DNA from: an uncultured Pseudomonadales bacterium
Lineage (GTDB): Bacteria > Pseudomonadota > Gammaproteobacteria > Pseudomonadales > Porticoccaceae
NCBI GenBank assembly: GCA_943788895.1
Contig: CALSRZ010000005.1
Coordinates: 248,001 to 312,000 of the forward strand
DNA length: 64,000 nucleotides
Direction of reading: 5' to 3'
Every line of letters begins with the position of its first letter. Position 1 is the first letter of the stretch. A model generated the notes under the pieces. It saw only the letters and a list, made by a program, of their open reading frames with translations, searched no databases and was not told the DNA's origin. Both the position numbers and the translations under genes were made by a program. Positions 50,353 through 60,102 of the stretch are shown here, in pieces.

Positions 50353-51468
50353 ATGAAACCAACGATTAAACCAAACAACCCAAATTTTTCTTCAGGTCCC
50401 TGCTCCAAGCGTCCCGGCTATGATGTCAGCAATCTTGATACTGCGACACTGGGTCGCTCTCATCGCTCTAGTGTAGGCAAGCTTGCGCTGGGTCGCGCAT
50501 GCACTGAGACCGCGGAAATTCTTGGCTTGCCAGAAGGCTACCGAGTTGGTGTGGTTCCGGCATCAGATACAGGTGCTGTAGAAATGATTATGTGGTCAGC
50601 ACTGGGTGCGCGACCTGTAGATATTTTTGCCTGGGAATCCTTTGGCAGCGGCTGGCTTACCGATGCGGTCAAGCAGCTCAAGCTCGACAACCTCAACAGC
50701 TACACTGCCGACTACGGCAAATTGCCCGACCTCAGTCAGGCCAACCCCGATAACGATATCGTCTTTACCTGGAACGGTACTACTGCAGGCGTAAAGGTAG
50801 AGAATGGCGACTGGATTAGCGACGACCGCACAGGCCTGACCATCTGTGATGCGACATCCGCAGTATTTGCCATGGATATGCCTTGGGAAAAACTCGATGT
50901 TGTCACCTTTAGCTGGCAGAAAGTGCTCGGCGGTGAAGGTGCTCACGGCATGTTAATTCTTAGCCCGCGAGCAGTAGAGCGTCTTGAAAACTACACCCCG
51001 GCCTGGCCCCTGCCTAAAATTTTCCGCATGACCAAAGGCGGCAAGTTAATCGAGGGGATCTTCCGCGGTGAGACAATTAATACACCGTCGATGCTCTGTG
51101 TTGCCGACTATCTGGACGCGCTGGATTGGGTTCGCTCAATTGGTGGCTTGCCAGCGGCGATCGCCAAATCAGAGGCCAACCTTGAGGTTATCAAGGGCTT
51201 TGTCGCCAGTCGCGACTGGGCACACTTTTTGGCTGAGGTTCCCGAGCAGATCTCCAACACCAGCGTCTGCCTGACCCTCGATTTGGATGCCGATCAGGTT
51301 AAGCAAATTGTTAAGTTATTGAATACGGAAGAAGTTGCCTACGATATTGGCGCCTACCGTGATGCGCCGGCTGGATTGCGAATCTGGTGTGGTGCCACCG
51401 TTGAAAAAGCGGATCTTGAAGCGCTCTTGCCCTGGCTCGATTGGGCTTATGAGCAAGTATCCCAGTAA
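50353..51468 (+). CDS. serC: Phosphoserine aminotransferase, alphaproteobacteria/archaea-type SerC
   Basis: A 371-residue PLP enzyme converting 3-phosphohydroxypyruvate to phosphoserine. The N-terminus [18 protein letters not shown] and the PLP lysine in [15 protein letters not shown] mark the subgroup annotated in alphaproteobacteria, not the standard E. coli/Pseudomonas SerC with its FAGAQKNIG-type lysine site. It pairs with serA 45 nt downstream, which suggests that the two genes came together. Acquisition by transfer is possible; base composition does not stand out. Confidence 0.93.
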   Translation: MKPTIKPNNPNFSSGPCSKRPGYDVSNLDTATLGRSHRSSVGKLALGRACTETAEILGLPEGYRVGVVPASDTGAVEMIMWSALGARPVDIFAWESFGSGWLTDAVKQLKLDNLNSYTADYGKLPDLSQANPDNDIVFTWNGTTAGVKVENGDWISDDRTGLTICDATSAVFAMDMPWEKLDVVTFSWQKVLGGEGAHGMLILSPRAVERLENYTPAWPLPKIFRMTKGGKLIEGIFRGETINTPSMLCVADYLDALDWVRSIGGLPAAIAKSEANLEVIKGFVASRDWAHFLAEVPEQISNTSVCLTLDLDADQVKQIVKLLNTEEVAYDIGAYRDAPAGLRIWCGATVEKADLEALLPWLDWAYEQVSQ

Positions 51469-51513
51469 AAAATTAATTGATTAAACAGAACGTAAAACGA
51501 GAAGAAAAAAGCT

Positions 51514-52683
51514 ATGTATAAAATTCGTACCTACAACGCAATCTCATCCAAAGGCCTCGAGCGCTTCCCCGCAGAAAGCTATCAGGTTTCAAGCGAGTGT
51601 GCAGACCCAGTTGGCGTACTGTTGCGCAGCCAGAAGTTGCACAATGAAGTGATGCCTGAATCCGTCGTTGCCGTTGCCCGTGCTGGCGCAGGCACCAACA
51701 ATATTCCAACGGCAGATTTCACCGACCAGGGCATCGTTGTATTTAATACGCCTGGCGCCAATGCCAATGCGGTAAAAGAATTAATCGTCGCTTCACTGTT
51801 GATGGGTTCACGGGATATCTATGGCGGCATGAACTATGTTCAGGGCCTGACCGAGATCACTGAGTCTGCAGAGATGGGCCAGTTGCTGGAAAAAGAGAAG
51901 AAGCGTTTTGCCGGTGGCGAAGTTCAGGGAAAAACCCTGGGCGTTATTGGTCTGGGTGCGATTGGTTCAATGATCGCCAATCTGGCTCTCGAGCTGGGTA
52001 TGAATGTCGTGGGTTACGATCCAGCAATCTCAGTTGAAGCGGCCTGGCAGCTGTCGAGCAGTGTTGAGCGTATGGACAGCATTGAAGCGCTGTTGGCGCG
52101 CTCTGATTTTATCACTCTGCACGTACCGGCAATTCCCGCTACCAAGCACCTGATTAACAGCAAGACATTGTCGATCATGAAGAGCACAGCAAAGATTCTT
52201 AACTTTGCCCGTGAAGAAATTGTTAGCTCAGCAGATGTGGTTGAAGCCCTGGATAATGGCGTAATCGGCGGTTATATCACTGATTTCCCAGCCCCTGAAT
52301 TACTCGGTCGCAGTGATGTACTGCTGATGCCGCACATCGGTGCCAGCACGGCAGAAGCTGAAGAGAACTGTGCCGTAATGGCCGCCAACCAGCTGATGGA
52401 TTTCCTTGAGAACGGCAATATTCTCAACTCGGTTAACTATCCGCAGATCAAGATGGCCCGCAACGGTGGCACGCGCATTACCTTCACCAACAAGAATGTG
52501 CCCAAAGTTCTGGGTAATGTCCTGTCGATACTGGCGGATAGCGAGTTGAATGTTGTCGATATGGTGAATAAAAGCCGTGACGAAATTGCCTACAATATTA
52601 TTGATATTGAGGGTGACTTCGACGACAGCCTGCAGGGCAAGATTGCTGCGGTTGAAGGTGTGGTTCACGTACGCCTTATCTAA
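51514..52683 (+). CDS. serA: D-3-phosphoglycerate dehydrogenase, short ACT-domain form
   Basis: A 389-residue NAD enzyme for the first step of serine synthesis. The dinucleotide loop is GVIGLGAIGSMIANLA; the catalytic arginine is in ILNFAREEIV and the histidine in LMPHIGASTAEAEEN. The usual catalytic-glutamate region reads TDFPAPELL. A C-terminal ACT domain (KVLGNVLSILADSELNVVDM) suggests serine feedback control. It is shorter than the 410-residue E. coli form. It belongs to the less common subgroup paired here with serC and is followed by a terminator. Confidence 0.92.
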   Translation: MYKIRTYNAISSKGLERFPAESYQVSSECADPVGVLLRSQKLHNEVMPESVVAVARAGAGTNNIPTADFTDQGIVVFNTPGANANAVKELIVASLLMGSRDIYGGMNYVQGLTEITESAEMGQLLEKEKKRFAGGEVQGKTLGVIGLGAIGSMIANLALELGMNVVGYDPAISVEAAWQLSSSVERMDSIEALLARSDFITLHVPAIPATKHLINSKTLSIMKSTAKILNFAREEIVSSADVVEALDNGVIGGYITDFPAPELLGRSDVLLMPHIGASTAEAEENCAVMAANQLMDFLENGNILNSVNYPQIKMARNGGTRITFTNKNVPKVLGNVLSILADSELNVVDMVNKSRDEIAYNIIDIEGDFDDSLQGKIAAVEGVVHVRLI

Positions 52684-52700
52684 TTCAATAATGCTGAATT

Positions 52701-52728
52701 AAAAAAAGCGCCTTCGGGCGCTTTTTTT
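52701..52728 (+). terminator. Rho-independent terminator after serA
   Basis: AGCGCC, tetraloop TTCG, GGCGCT, flanked by seven A and seven T. A compact, strong terminator for the serC-serA unit; the A run also allows function toward the minus-strand regulator gene. Confidence 0.95.
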
Positions 52729-52762
52729 ATGGGTGCTTTTTATTCGGGCTAGCTTTTACAGA

Positions 52763-53761
52763 CTAATTAGTTTCGGCCGAAAATAACTTGGCGCGCACTG
52801 TGCGGCGATATTCCTTGGGGCTGTTCCCCGACCAGTGCTTAAAGCGCGAAGAAAACCAACTGGCATCCTTATAGCCGCTGTAGTTGGCAATCTCCAAAAT
52901 TGACAGATCGGTATTCTTGAGCAGATCACAGGCAAAGGTCATGCGCACCTCGGTCAGATAATCTCCCGGCGACTTGCCCACCGCCGCCATAAATCGCCGG
53001 TTAAATGTTCTGGTGGTCATACCAAACTGCGCCGCCAGCCCGGGTACCGAGAGCTGCTTGCTGTGATTATCTTGAACCCACATCTGTGCCTGAACAATGG
53101 TCTCATCGCTGTGTCGATTTATCTGCTGTTGATCGCTAAGGCTAATCGGATCGGCGAGATTGCGAATTTCATGAAAGAAATTGCGCTGCGCCTGGCGCGC
53201 GATAACCCGTCCAAAAATGCGCTCCACCTGATGCATAATCAGCTCGGCCATCGCATTGATACTCGCCGCACAATAGATATTCCCGGCCTGAGTAGTGAAG
53301 TGCTGACGAGCCAGTTTAATCTTCGGGTAGGATCGCTGCAGCTGATCGAAATAGTGCCAGTGGGTGGTCGCCGGCTTATCATCCAGCAGGCCCGCCTCAG
53401 CCAAAAAGCACACCCCGGTTCCCACCGCAGTAAAATTACAGTTGTACTGATGTTGTTCCTGCAGCCAGGGGATAAAGGCCGCATGTTTAAGCACGGCAGG
53501 GCGCGGATTGCGCCACAGGGCGGGAATATGGATAAGATCGCTGGCAAAATCATCGTCGATAGAATGGGTCGGATACAACTCGAAGCCAGAGGATGTTTGC
53601 ACCGGCTTGCCATCGGCACTGACCCGGCGAATAACCAGCTCACCCTGCTGCTGTTTTGTCGCCCGCGCCATAGATTCGGCAAAGCGAAATATCTCTGCCG
53701 CCAGCGTGCTGCTGGAAACCAGCATATTGTCACAGAGTAAAAGAGTCAGGTTAAACGCCAT
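52763..53761 (-). CDS. GlxA-like transcriptional regulator: DJ-1/PfpI domain plus AraC helix-turn-helix
   Basis: A 332-residue regulator. The N-terminal glutamine-amidotransferase-like domain covers about residues 1-190. Its nucleophile elbow reads AVGTGVCFLAEAGLL, with Gly where enzymatic relatives have Cys (VCTG), so it is probably a ligand sensor rather than an enzyme. The C-terminal AraC domain carries LSVPGLAAQFGMTTRTFNRRF and the second helix-turn-helix ISILEIANYSGYKDASWFSSRF-like region (LSILEIANYSG). It is divergent from fabY, which it may control. Confidence 0.92.
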   Translation of the reverse strand: MAFNLTLLLCDNMLVSSSTLAAEIFRFAESMARATKQQQGELVIRRVSADGKPVQTSSGFELYPTHSIDDDFASDLIHIPALWRNPRPAVLKHAAFIPWLQEQHQYNCNFTAVGTGVCFLAEAGLLDDKPATTHWHYFDQLQRSYPKIKLARQHFTTQAGNIYCAASINAMAELIMHQVERIFGRVIARQAQRNFFHEIRNLADPISLSDQQQINRHSDETIVQAQMWVQDNHSKQLSVPGLAAQFGMTTRTFNRRFMAAVGKSPGDYLTEVRMTFACDLLKNTDLSILEIANYSGYKDASWFSSRFKHWSGNSPKEYRRTVRAKLFSAETN

Positions 53762-53885
53762 AATGGCCTAAATGTAACATATTATGGCTGAATAGCTATA
53801 GTTAGTGGCTTAATAATAAAAGAGACGAGGCATATTCAACCCTAAACTACAGCCATACCAACTTATTCTACTCAAAGGACAAACG

Positions 53886-55832
53886 ATGGCTAATTCACTG
53901 CCGGTTATTGTCGGTTTCGGCGGCTACAGCGCCGCCGGACGCAGCTCTTCTCACCAGGCGTTTCGACGCATGATTCTCGAATCGCTTTCTGCCGAAGAAC
54001 AGCAGAACACCGTTGTTAGCCTTGCCTGTCTTATGGCTCAGGTAACAGTTGAGGGAGAGAGCTACCGCGATCTGCAGGACAATCTGCTCAGCGCCGCCGA
54101 AGTGGATAAGCAGTTTAGACCAGAGGTTATCAACGGCACATTGGTGCGCAGAGTAGAATCCTTTGATCCCGCCCATGTTCCCGGCAATAAAAAGATCTCA
54201 TTTGCCAGCGATCAGGATCAGCAGATGGTCTTTACGATGTTAAAGCGCGATATGCCGCGCTCGATCCCGGAAGATTGGCAGGTTCGCGATCTCGATAATG
54301 GCAGCGTTAAAATAACCGCCACAAGCGCCAGCGAATACCTAGTTGAATCTCACTACGAATTGGCTGCAAAAGCCGCGGGGCAATTACCCAGCGGATTTAG
54401 CCCTGGCGATCACTACAATGCACGTTTTCATCCGCGCGGTTTGCAGATGGCCATACTGGGTGCCAGCGATGCTGTACATTCCATGGGAATTCCATGGGAA
54501 AAAGTAGTAGATTCAATATCTCCAGACGAAGTTGGCGTTTACTCCTCAAGTGCGTTAAGCCAGATGAATGAAGAGGGTTTTGGCGGTCTTTTACAGGCGC
54601 GCCTCAAAGGTGGCCGCACCACGGCCAAGCAGGTACCACTGGGTTTAAACTCAATGCCCGCCGACTTTATTAATGCCTATGTACTCGGCAGTGTTGGCCA
54701 CACCGAAGCGATTACCGGTGCCTGTGCCAGTTTCCTCTATGTGCTGCAGGCCGCCGTACGGGATATTCGCAATGGCCGCCGTCGCGTGGCTATTTTAGGT
54801 AATGCCGAAGCCGGTGTTACCCCGGAAATTATGGAAGGGTTTTCAAATATGAATGCCCTTGGTAGTGAAGAGAACCTCTGCAAGCTGGATGGCACAGATA
54901 CTGCTGACCTGCGCCGCGCCAGCCGACCCTTTGGTTACAACTGTGGTTTTACAATGTCCGAATCCAGCCAATATCTGGTGTTGATGGACGATGCTCTGGC
55001 CATCGAGCTGGGTGCCGATATTCACGGTGCTGTTCCCGACGTGTTTATCAATGCTGACGGCGTGAAAAAATCGATCTCTGCCCCAGGTGTTGGCAACTAT
55101 ATTTCCATGTCGAAAGCCGTGGCGACGGCGATTAGCATTGTCGGCGAAGAGTCTGTTCAGAAGCACAGCTTTGTTCACGCTCACGGTTCCAGTACCCCAG
55201 CCAACCGCACCACAGAATCAGAGCTGATCGATCGTGTAGCCAGCGCCTTTGATATTTACGACTGGCCGGTGACAGCAATTAAATCCTATGTTGGTCACTC
55301 TCTGGCAACTGCCAGTGGTGATCAGCTGGTGACAGCGCTGGGAACCTTTAAATACGACATGATTCCCGGGATTAAAACCATTACTGAAATTGCGCCGGAT
55401 GTTTATCAGGAGCGCGCGCGCTTTCCGCTCTGTGACCTGGATGTCAGCGCCACTAAAATGGATGTCGCCTTTATCAATTCAAAGGGCTTTGGTGGCAATA
55501 ATGCGACCGCGCTGGTGCTCTCGCCAGATAAGGTCGACAGTATGTTGGCGACCCGCTATGCGGATCAGTTTGATCAGTATCTTGAGAAACGTGAAGCCAC
55601 TCGCAGTGCAGCCGCTGAGTACGCCCAGCGTGCCGACAATGCAGAGCTGGATGTTATCTATCGCTTTGGTGAAGCAGTGCTCGATGAGACCGATCTAAGT
55701 ATTACCAGTGAGGGAATTAATATTCCAGGCTTTGCTCGGGATATTGTTTTTGCCAAAGAAAATCCCTGGTCGGATATGGCATCAGCTGATAACGCAGTGG
55801 TGAATAAGCCGCAAACGGCTGAGGTCGATTAA
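53886..55832 (+). CDS. fabY: FabY-type beta-ketoacyl-ACP synthase
   Basis: A 648-residue condensing enzyme with an N-terminal extension and a thiolase fold. Catalytic Cys280 is in TGACASFLYVLQ, His433 in HAHGSSTPANR and His471 in KSYVGHSLATASG, with GGNNA near the end. FabY of Pseudomonas aeruginosa starts fatty acid synthesis from acetyl-CoA and malonyl-ACP in place of FabH; that role is inferred from length and motif order. AAAGGA precedes the ATG. Its stop codon overlaps that of the convergent rsmE gene. Confidence 0.88.
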   Translation: MANSLPVIVGFGGYSAAGRSSSHQAFRRMILESLSAEEQQNTVVSLACLMAQVTVEGESYRDLQDNLLSAAEVDKQFRPEVINGTLVRRVESFDPAHVPGNKKISFASDQDQQMVFTMLKRDMPRSIPEDWQVRDLDNGSVKITATSASEYLVESHYELAAKAAGQLPSGFSPGDHYNARFHPRGLQMAILGASDAVHSMGIPWEKVVDSISPDEVGVYSSSALSQMNEEGFGGLLQARLKGGRTTAKQVPLGLNSMPADFINAYVLGSVGHTEAITGACASFLYVLQAAVRDIRNGRRRVAILGNAEAGVTPEIMEGFSNMNALGSEENLCKLDGTDTADLRRASRPFGYNCGFTMSESSQYLVLMDDALAIELGADIHGAVPDVFINADGVKKSISAPGVGNYISMSKAVATAISIVGEESVQKHSFVHAHGSSTPANRTTESELIDRVASAFDIYDWPVTAIKSYVGHSLATASGDQLVTALGTFKYDMIPGIKTITEIAPDVYQERARFPLCDLDVSATKMDVAFINSKGFGGNNATALVLSPDKVDSMLATRYADQFDQYLEKREATRSAAAEYAQRADNAELDVIYRFGEAVLDETDLSITSEGINIPGFARDIVFAKENPWSDMASADNAVVNKPQTAEVD

Positions 55833-56569
55833 CCCATATCACCCCAGATTGATTGCATAATACTGATGGCCGCCAGTGGCGCGGTTTCAGTGCGCAGAAC
55901 GCGAGGCCCCAGGGCCAGCGGCTGAAAACCCTTTTCAATTGCCGCTGCAATTTCTCGTTCACCGAGCCCACCCTCCGGGCCGACTAAAAGACAAATACTG
56001 TTCACCGCCTGATGTTCACTCAGGCGTTTTTCGGTGCGGTGGTGCAGAACAAACTTCAATATCTCATCAGTATTCTGGTCAGAAAGCGACAACCATTGAT
56101 CCAGTGTTACAGGACTGTTGATGCGTGGAACCTGATTGCGCTGGCACTGTTCACAGGCGCTGATAGCGATCTGCTGCCAGTGACGAACCTTCTTTTCCAG
56201 CCTCTCGCCATTTAGCTTTACTTCAGTGCGCTCGGTAAACAGCGGGGTGATTTCTGTTGCGCCCAACTCGGTGGCTTTTTGCACAATTAGATCCATGCGC
56301 TCGCCCCGGGAAACGCCGATAGCCAGATGCACTTTCAGCGCAGACTCGCGATCAATATCCCGATACTCAATAACCTTCGCAGAGACCTTATTTTTGCCGA
56401 CCTCGGTTAACTCAGCGGCATATTCACCGCCCTGACCATTAAACAGAGTTATTTCCTGTCCAATCTTCATCCGCAGAGCAGAGGAGAGATGTCGCGCGGC
56501 ATTGCCGTCGAGAACCAGGCTGCTATCGCAGCACAGGCTCAGGTCGGTATAGATTCGCGGAATACGCAT
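55829..56569 (-). CDS. rsmE: 16S rRNA (uracil1498-N3)-methyltransferase RsmE
   Basis: A 246-residue SPOUT-fold methyltransferase. An N-terminal PUA-like domain (HLSSALRMKIGQEITLFNGQGGEY) precedes the knotted SAM domain with LLVGPEGGLGEREI and LALGPRVLRTETAPLAAI. It lies 9 nt after metF, so it is probably the last gene of the SAM-cycle operon. TAA of this gene and TAA of fabY share TTAA at 55829-55832. Confidence 0.96.
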   Translation of the reverse strand: MRIPRIYTDLSLCCDSSLVLDGNAARHLSSALRMKIGQEITLFNGQGGEYAAELTEVGKNKVSAKVIEYRDIDRESALKVHLAIGVSRGERMDLIVQKATELGATEITPLFTERTEVKLNGERLEKKVRHWQQIAISACEQCQRNQVPRINSPVTLDQWLSLSDQNTDEILKFVLHHRTEKRLSEHQAVNSICLLVGPEGGLGEREIAAAIEKGFQPLALGPRVLRTETAPLAAISIMQSIWGDMG

Positions 56570-56578
56570 GGCAGTGGT

Positions 56579-57427
56579 TTAGCTTTTTTCCGGGAAGCCG
56601 AGATTACGACACAGAATATCGCTCACCTGCCACTGATTCATGGTGTAGAAGTGCAGGCCCGGAGCACCGCCATCGAGCAACTTTTGGCTCAGCTCGGTAA
56701 TAATATCAATACCATAGCTGACTAGATCCTCAGTATTGTCACTGCGCTCTTTAAGTTGCCATTGCAGCCAGCGCGGAATCTCAGCGCCACAGCTTTCAGA
56801 AAAGCGCAGTAAATTACTGTAGTTCGTCAGCGGCATAATACCTGGAATAATCGGCTCACCAATGCCCGCCTTGGCGCACTCATCGACAAACTTAAAGTAG
56901 GCATCAGCACTGTAAAAATACTGCGTGATTGCACGGTTGGCACCGGCTTTAAATTTCTCGCCGAGCCAGTAGATATCCTGGCTGTAGCTCTCAGCTTCAG
57001 GGTGAATCTCAGGGTAGGCGGCAACATTAATATTAAAGTGGTCACCGGTGTGTTGGCGAATAAATGCCACTAACTGATTGGCATGAACCAGCTGTGCTGC
57101 ACCGCCCATACCGGAGGGCAGGTCGCCGCGCAGCGCTACGAGTTCGGTTACACCTGAGGCTTTGTAGTCATTGAGTAATGTCAGCACTTCCTCTTCGGCG
57201 CTGCCGCCAAAAGAGATATGTGGCGCCACGGCAAAACCATCCGCCTGAATCGCAGCAACCTGATCCATGGTGGTGGCGCGAGTCGAGCCGCCGGCACCAT
57301 AGGTTACCGAGAAAAATTCCGGATTAAATTTTCCCAGCTCCTGGCGGGTGGCCGCCAGTTTGCTTTTCCCCTGATCGGTCTTGGGAGGGAAAAACTCAAA
57401 GCTGAGATGGGGTGCATCATTGTTCAT
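56579..57427 (-). CDS. metF: 5,10-methylenetetrahydrofolate reductase
   Basis: A 282-residue FAD TIM-barrel enzyme making 5-methyl-THF for methionine synthesis. LSFEFFPPKTDQGKSKL, FFSVTYGAGGSTRATT, ALRGDLPSG, GAAYPE-type NVAAYPEIHPEA and ITQYFYSADAYFKF are MetF motifs. It lies 40 nt after ahcY in the minus-strand operon. Confidence 0.97.
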   Translation of the reverse strand: MNNDAPHLSFEFFPPKTDQGKSKLAATRQELGKFNPEFFSVTYGAGGSTRATTMDQVAAIQADGFAVAPHISFGGSAEEEVLTLLNDYKASGVTELVALRGDLPSGMGGAAQLVHANQLVAFIRQHTGDHFNINVAAYPEIHPEAESYSQDIYWLGEKFKAGANRAITQYFYSADAYFKFVDECAKAGIGEPIIPGIMPLTNYSNLLRFSESCGAEIPRWLQWQLKERSDNTEDLVSYGIDIITELSQKLLDGGAPGLHFYTMNQWQVSDILCRNLGFPEKS

Positions 57428-57467
57428 TAAATATATTTCCTTTTCGCTAAGCTGTCATTTTTACAAC

Positions 57468-58856
57468 TTAGTACTTGTAGCTATCGCCTTTAAATGGACC
57501 TTCAACCGGCACCTTAATATAGTCAGCCTGTGCTTGACTCAGTGTGGTAATCACACCGCCAAAACCACCGACCATATGGCGGGCAACTTCTTCGTCGAGG
57601 TGCTTGGGCAGTACTTCTACGCGCAGCATCTCGGCTTTAGTGGCATCGTCTTGAGCGGCATACTGGCGCGCGTACAGATCGATCTGTGCCAGCACCTGAT
57701 TGGCAAACGAGCCATCCATAATTCGGCTTGGGTGACCAGTGGCATTACCGAGATTTACCAAACGACCCTCAGCTAAAAGAAGCAGATGATCATTGTTGGT
57801 GCGGTCGCGGTAAACCTTGTGAACCTGAGGTTTAATCTCATCCCACTCCCAATTGCTGCGCATAAAGGCAGTGTCGATCTCATTGTCGAAGTGACCGATA
57901 TTGCAGACCACACAGCCACTCTTAAGAGCCGCGAGGATATCGGAATCACAGACATTGTAGTTACCGGTGCTGGTTACCAGCATATCGGTAGTTGCCAGCA
58001 ACTCAGTGTTAACACCTTTGGCGGGATCGCCATCGTTGTAAGTAGAGACAACTTCAAAGCCGTCCAGGCAGGCCTGCATGGCACAGATTGGATCTACTTC
58101 GGTAACCTTAACAATCATGCCTTCCTGACGTAGCGACTGAGCGGAACCTTTACCCACATCACCATAGCCAACCACAACCGCTTTTTTGCCTGACAGCAGG
58201 TGATCGGTTGCGCGCTTGATGGCATCATTCAAGCTGTGACGACAGCCGTATTTGTTATCGCACTTTGACTTGGTCACCGAATCATTAACATTGATTGCCG
58301 GTACTTTTAGTTCGCCGTTCTCAAGCATTTCGTAAAGACGGTGAACGCCGGTAGTAGTCTCTTCAGTGACCCCGTGAACTGCATCCAGAACCTGCGGGTA
58401 TTTGCTGTGCAGCAGGGCAGTCAGATCGCCGCCATCGTCGAGAATCATATTGGCATTCCAGGGCACGCCACCTTTTAGAACCTGCTGTTCCAGGCACCAT
58501 TCATACTCTTCTTCAGTCTCGCCTTTCCAAGCGAAAACCGGCGTACCATTAGCAGCGATTGCCGCGGCAGCATGATCCTGAGTTGAGAAGATATTGCACG
58601 AGGTCCAGCGCACTTCAGCGCCCAGAGCTTCCAATGTTTCAATCAACACAGCTGTCTGGATAGTCATATGGATACAGCCGAGAATGCGCGCGCCAGCCAG
58701 TGGCTGTTCAGCGCGATACTTTTCGCGCAGCGCCATCAGCGCAGGCATTTCAGATTCAGCGATAGAGATCTCTTTTTTGCCCCAATCGGCAAGAGAGATA
58801 TCGGCGACTTTATAGTCAGCCTGGTCGGCGTTAATAGGATGTATTGATGCGTTCAT
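57468..58856 (-). CDS. ahcY: Adenosylhomocysteinase (SAH hydrolase)
   Basis: A 462-residue NAD-dependent enzyme splitting SAH to adenosine and homocysteine. [52 protein letters not shown] (catalytic Lys/Asp) and the dinucleotide loop [15 protein letters not shown] are intact; the C-terminus ends in the conserved PFKGDSYKY. It links directly to metK and metF, forming the SAM recycling route. Confidence 0.98.
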   Translation of the reverse strand: MNASIHPINADQADYKVADISLADWGKKEISIAESEMPALMALREKYRAEQPLAGARILGCIHMTIQTAVLIETLEALGAEVRWTSCNIFSTQDHAAAAIAANGTPVFAWKGETEEEYEWCLEQQVLKGGVPWNANMILDDGGDLTALLHSKYPQVLDAVHGVTEETTTGVHRLYEMLENGELKVPAINVNDSVTKSKCDNKYGCRHSLNDAIKRATDHLLSGKKAVVVGYGDVGKGSAQSLRQEGMIVKVTEVDPICAMQACLDGFEVVSTYNDGDPAKGVNTELLATTDMLVTSTGNYNVCDSDILAALKSGCVVCNIGHFDNEIDTAFMRSNWEWDEIKPQVHKVYRDRTNNDHLLLLAEGRLVNLGNATGHPSRIMDGSFANQVLAQIDLYARQYAAQDDATKAEMLRVEVLPKHLDEEVARHMVGGFGGVITTLSQAQADYIKVPVEGPFKGDSYKY

Positions 58857-58897
58857 AATAATTTGCCTGTAAAAAATTAAATTCTGTTAGTTGTACG

Positions 58898-60052
58898 TTA
58901 AAGGGCCTTGGCAAGGTCAGCGACTTTGTCGGTTTTTTCCCAAGTAAAATTCTCTTCCTCGCGGCCAAAGTGTCCGTAGGAAGCAGTCCCTTGATAGATA
59001 GGGCGGCGCAGGTCGAGCATTTCGATCAGGCCCCTTGGGCGCAGGTCAAAGTTGTCGCGAACCAGAGCGATAATTTCGGCATCGGATAACTTGCCGGTGC
59101 CAAAAGTATTGATGCTGATAGAGGTCGGTTCGGAAACACCAATCGCATAGGAAACCTGAATCTCACAGCGATCGGCGAGACCAGCAGCGACAATATTCTT
59201 TGCTACATAGCGGCCGGCATAGGCCGCCGAGCGATCCACCTTGGTGGGATCCTTACCTGAGAATGCGCCGCCACCGTGGTGCGCCATACCGCCGTAGGTA
59301 TCGACAATAATCTTGCGCCCGGTTAGCCCGCAGTCACCCATTGGGCCGCCAATAATAAACTGGCCGGTCGGGTTGATATGGTATTTGGTGCCGCTGTGTA
59401 ACCATTCTTCAGGCAGCACTGGGCGGATAATCTCTTCGAGCACCGCTTCCTGTAAATCTGGCAGGGCGATATTCGGCGCATGCTGGGTCGAGAGGACAAC
59501 CGCATCGACTGCCACTGGAACACCAGCTTCATATCTCAGCGTGACCTGGCTTTTTGCATCCGGGCGCAACCAGGGCAGCACACCGTTTTTACGCAGCTGT
59601 GCCTGGCGCTCGACTAGTCGGTGAGCGTAGTAAATCGGCGCGGGCATCAACACATCGGTCTCGTTGCTGGCATAGCCAAACATCAGGCCCTGATCGCCGG
59701 CACCAATATCTTTGTCTTCAGCGGCATCGACTCCCTGAGCAATATCGCTCGACTGTTTGCCGATTGCATTGAGTACCGCACAGGAATTGCCATCGAAGCC
59801 AACCTCTGAGCTGTCGTAGCCGATACCGGTAATCACATCGCGAACAATCTGCTCGAGATCCACATAGGTATCGGTGCGCACCTCACCGGCAATAATAGTC
59901 ATACCGGTTTTAACCAAGGTCTCCACGGCGACGCGGGAGTGCGGGTCATCTTTAAGGATGGCATCCAACACCGCGTCAGAGATTTGGTCGGCCATTTTAT
60001 CCGGATGGCCTTCGGAGACTGATTCCGAGGTAAAAATATCGTAATTAGACAT
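58898..60052 (-). CDS. metK: S-adenosylmethionine synthetase
   Basis: A 384-residue enzyme making SAM from methionine and [36 protein letters not shown] and [19 protein letters not shown] (P-loop-like, catalytic) are diagnostic. The gene follows sahR after 50 nt and precedes ahcY after 41 nt. No SAM riboswitch is evident in the short leader. Confidence 0.98.
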   Translation of the reverse strand: MSNYDIFTSESVSEGHPDKMADQISDAVLDAILKDDPHSRVAVETLVKTGMTIIAGEVRTDTYVDLEQIVRDVITGIGYDSSEVGFDGNSCAVLNAIGKQSSDIAQGVDAAEDKDIGAGDQGLMFGYASNETDVLMPAPIYYAHRLVERQAQLRKNGVLPWLRPDAKSQVTLRYEAGVPVAVDAVVLSTQHAPNIALPDLQEAVLEEIIRPVLPEEWLHSGTKYHINPTGQFIIGGPMGDCGLTGRKIIVDTYGGMAHHGGGAFSGKDPTKVDRSAAYAGRYVAKNIVAAGLADRCEIQVSYAIGVSEPTSISINTFGTGKLSDAEIIALVRDNFDLRPRGLIEMLDLRRPIYQGTASYGHFGREEENFTWEKTDKVADLAKAL

Positions 60053-60102
60053 AAACGTTCCCGATGTAATTTGTCTTTAAAGTTGCTGTTAGTTGTTCGG
60101 TA

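Noticed and set aside
53063-53740. 225-codon frame antisense to the GlxA-like regulator
   Set aside because: Shadow of a well-supported gene; no ribosome-binding site and no recognisable protein.
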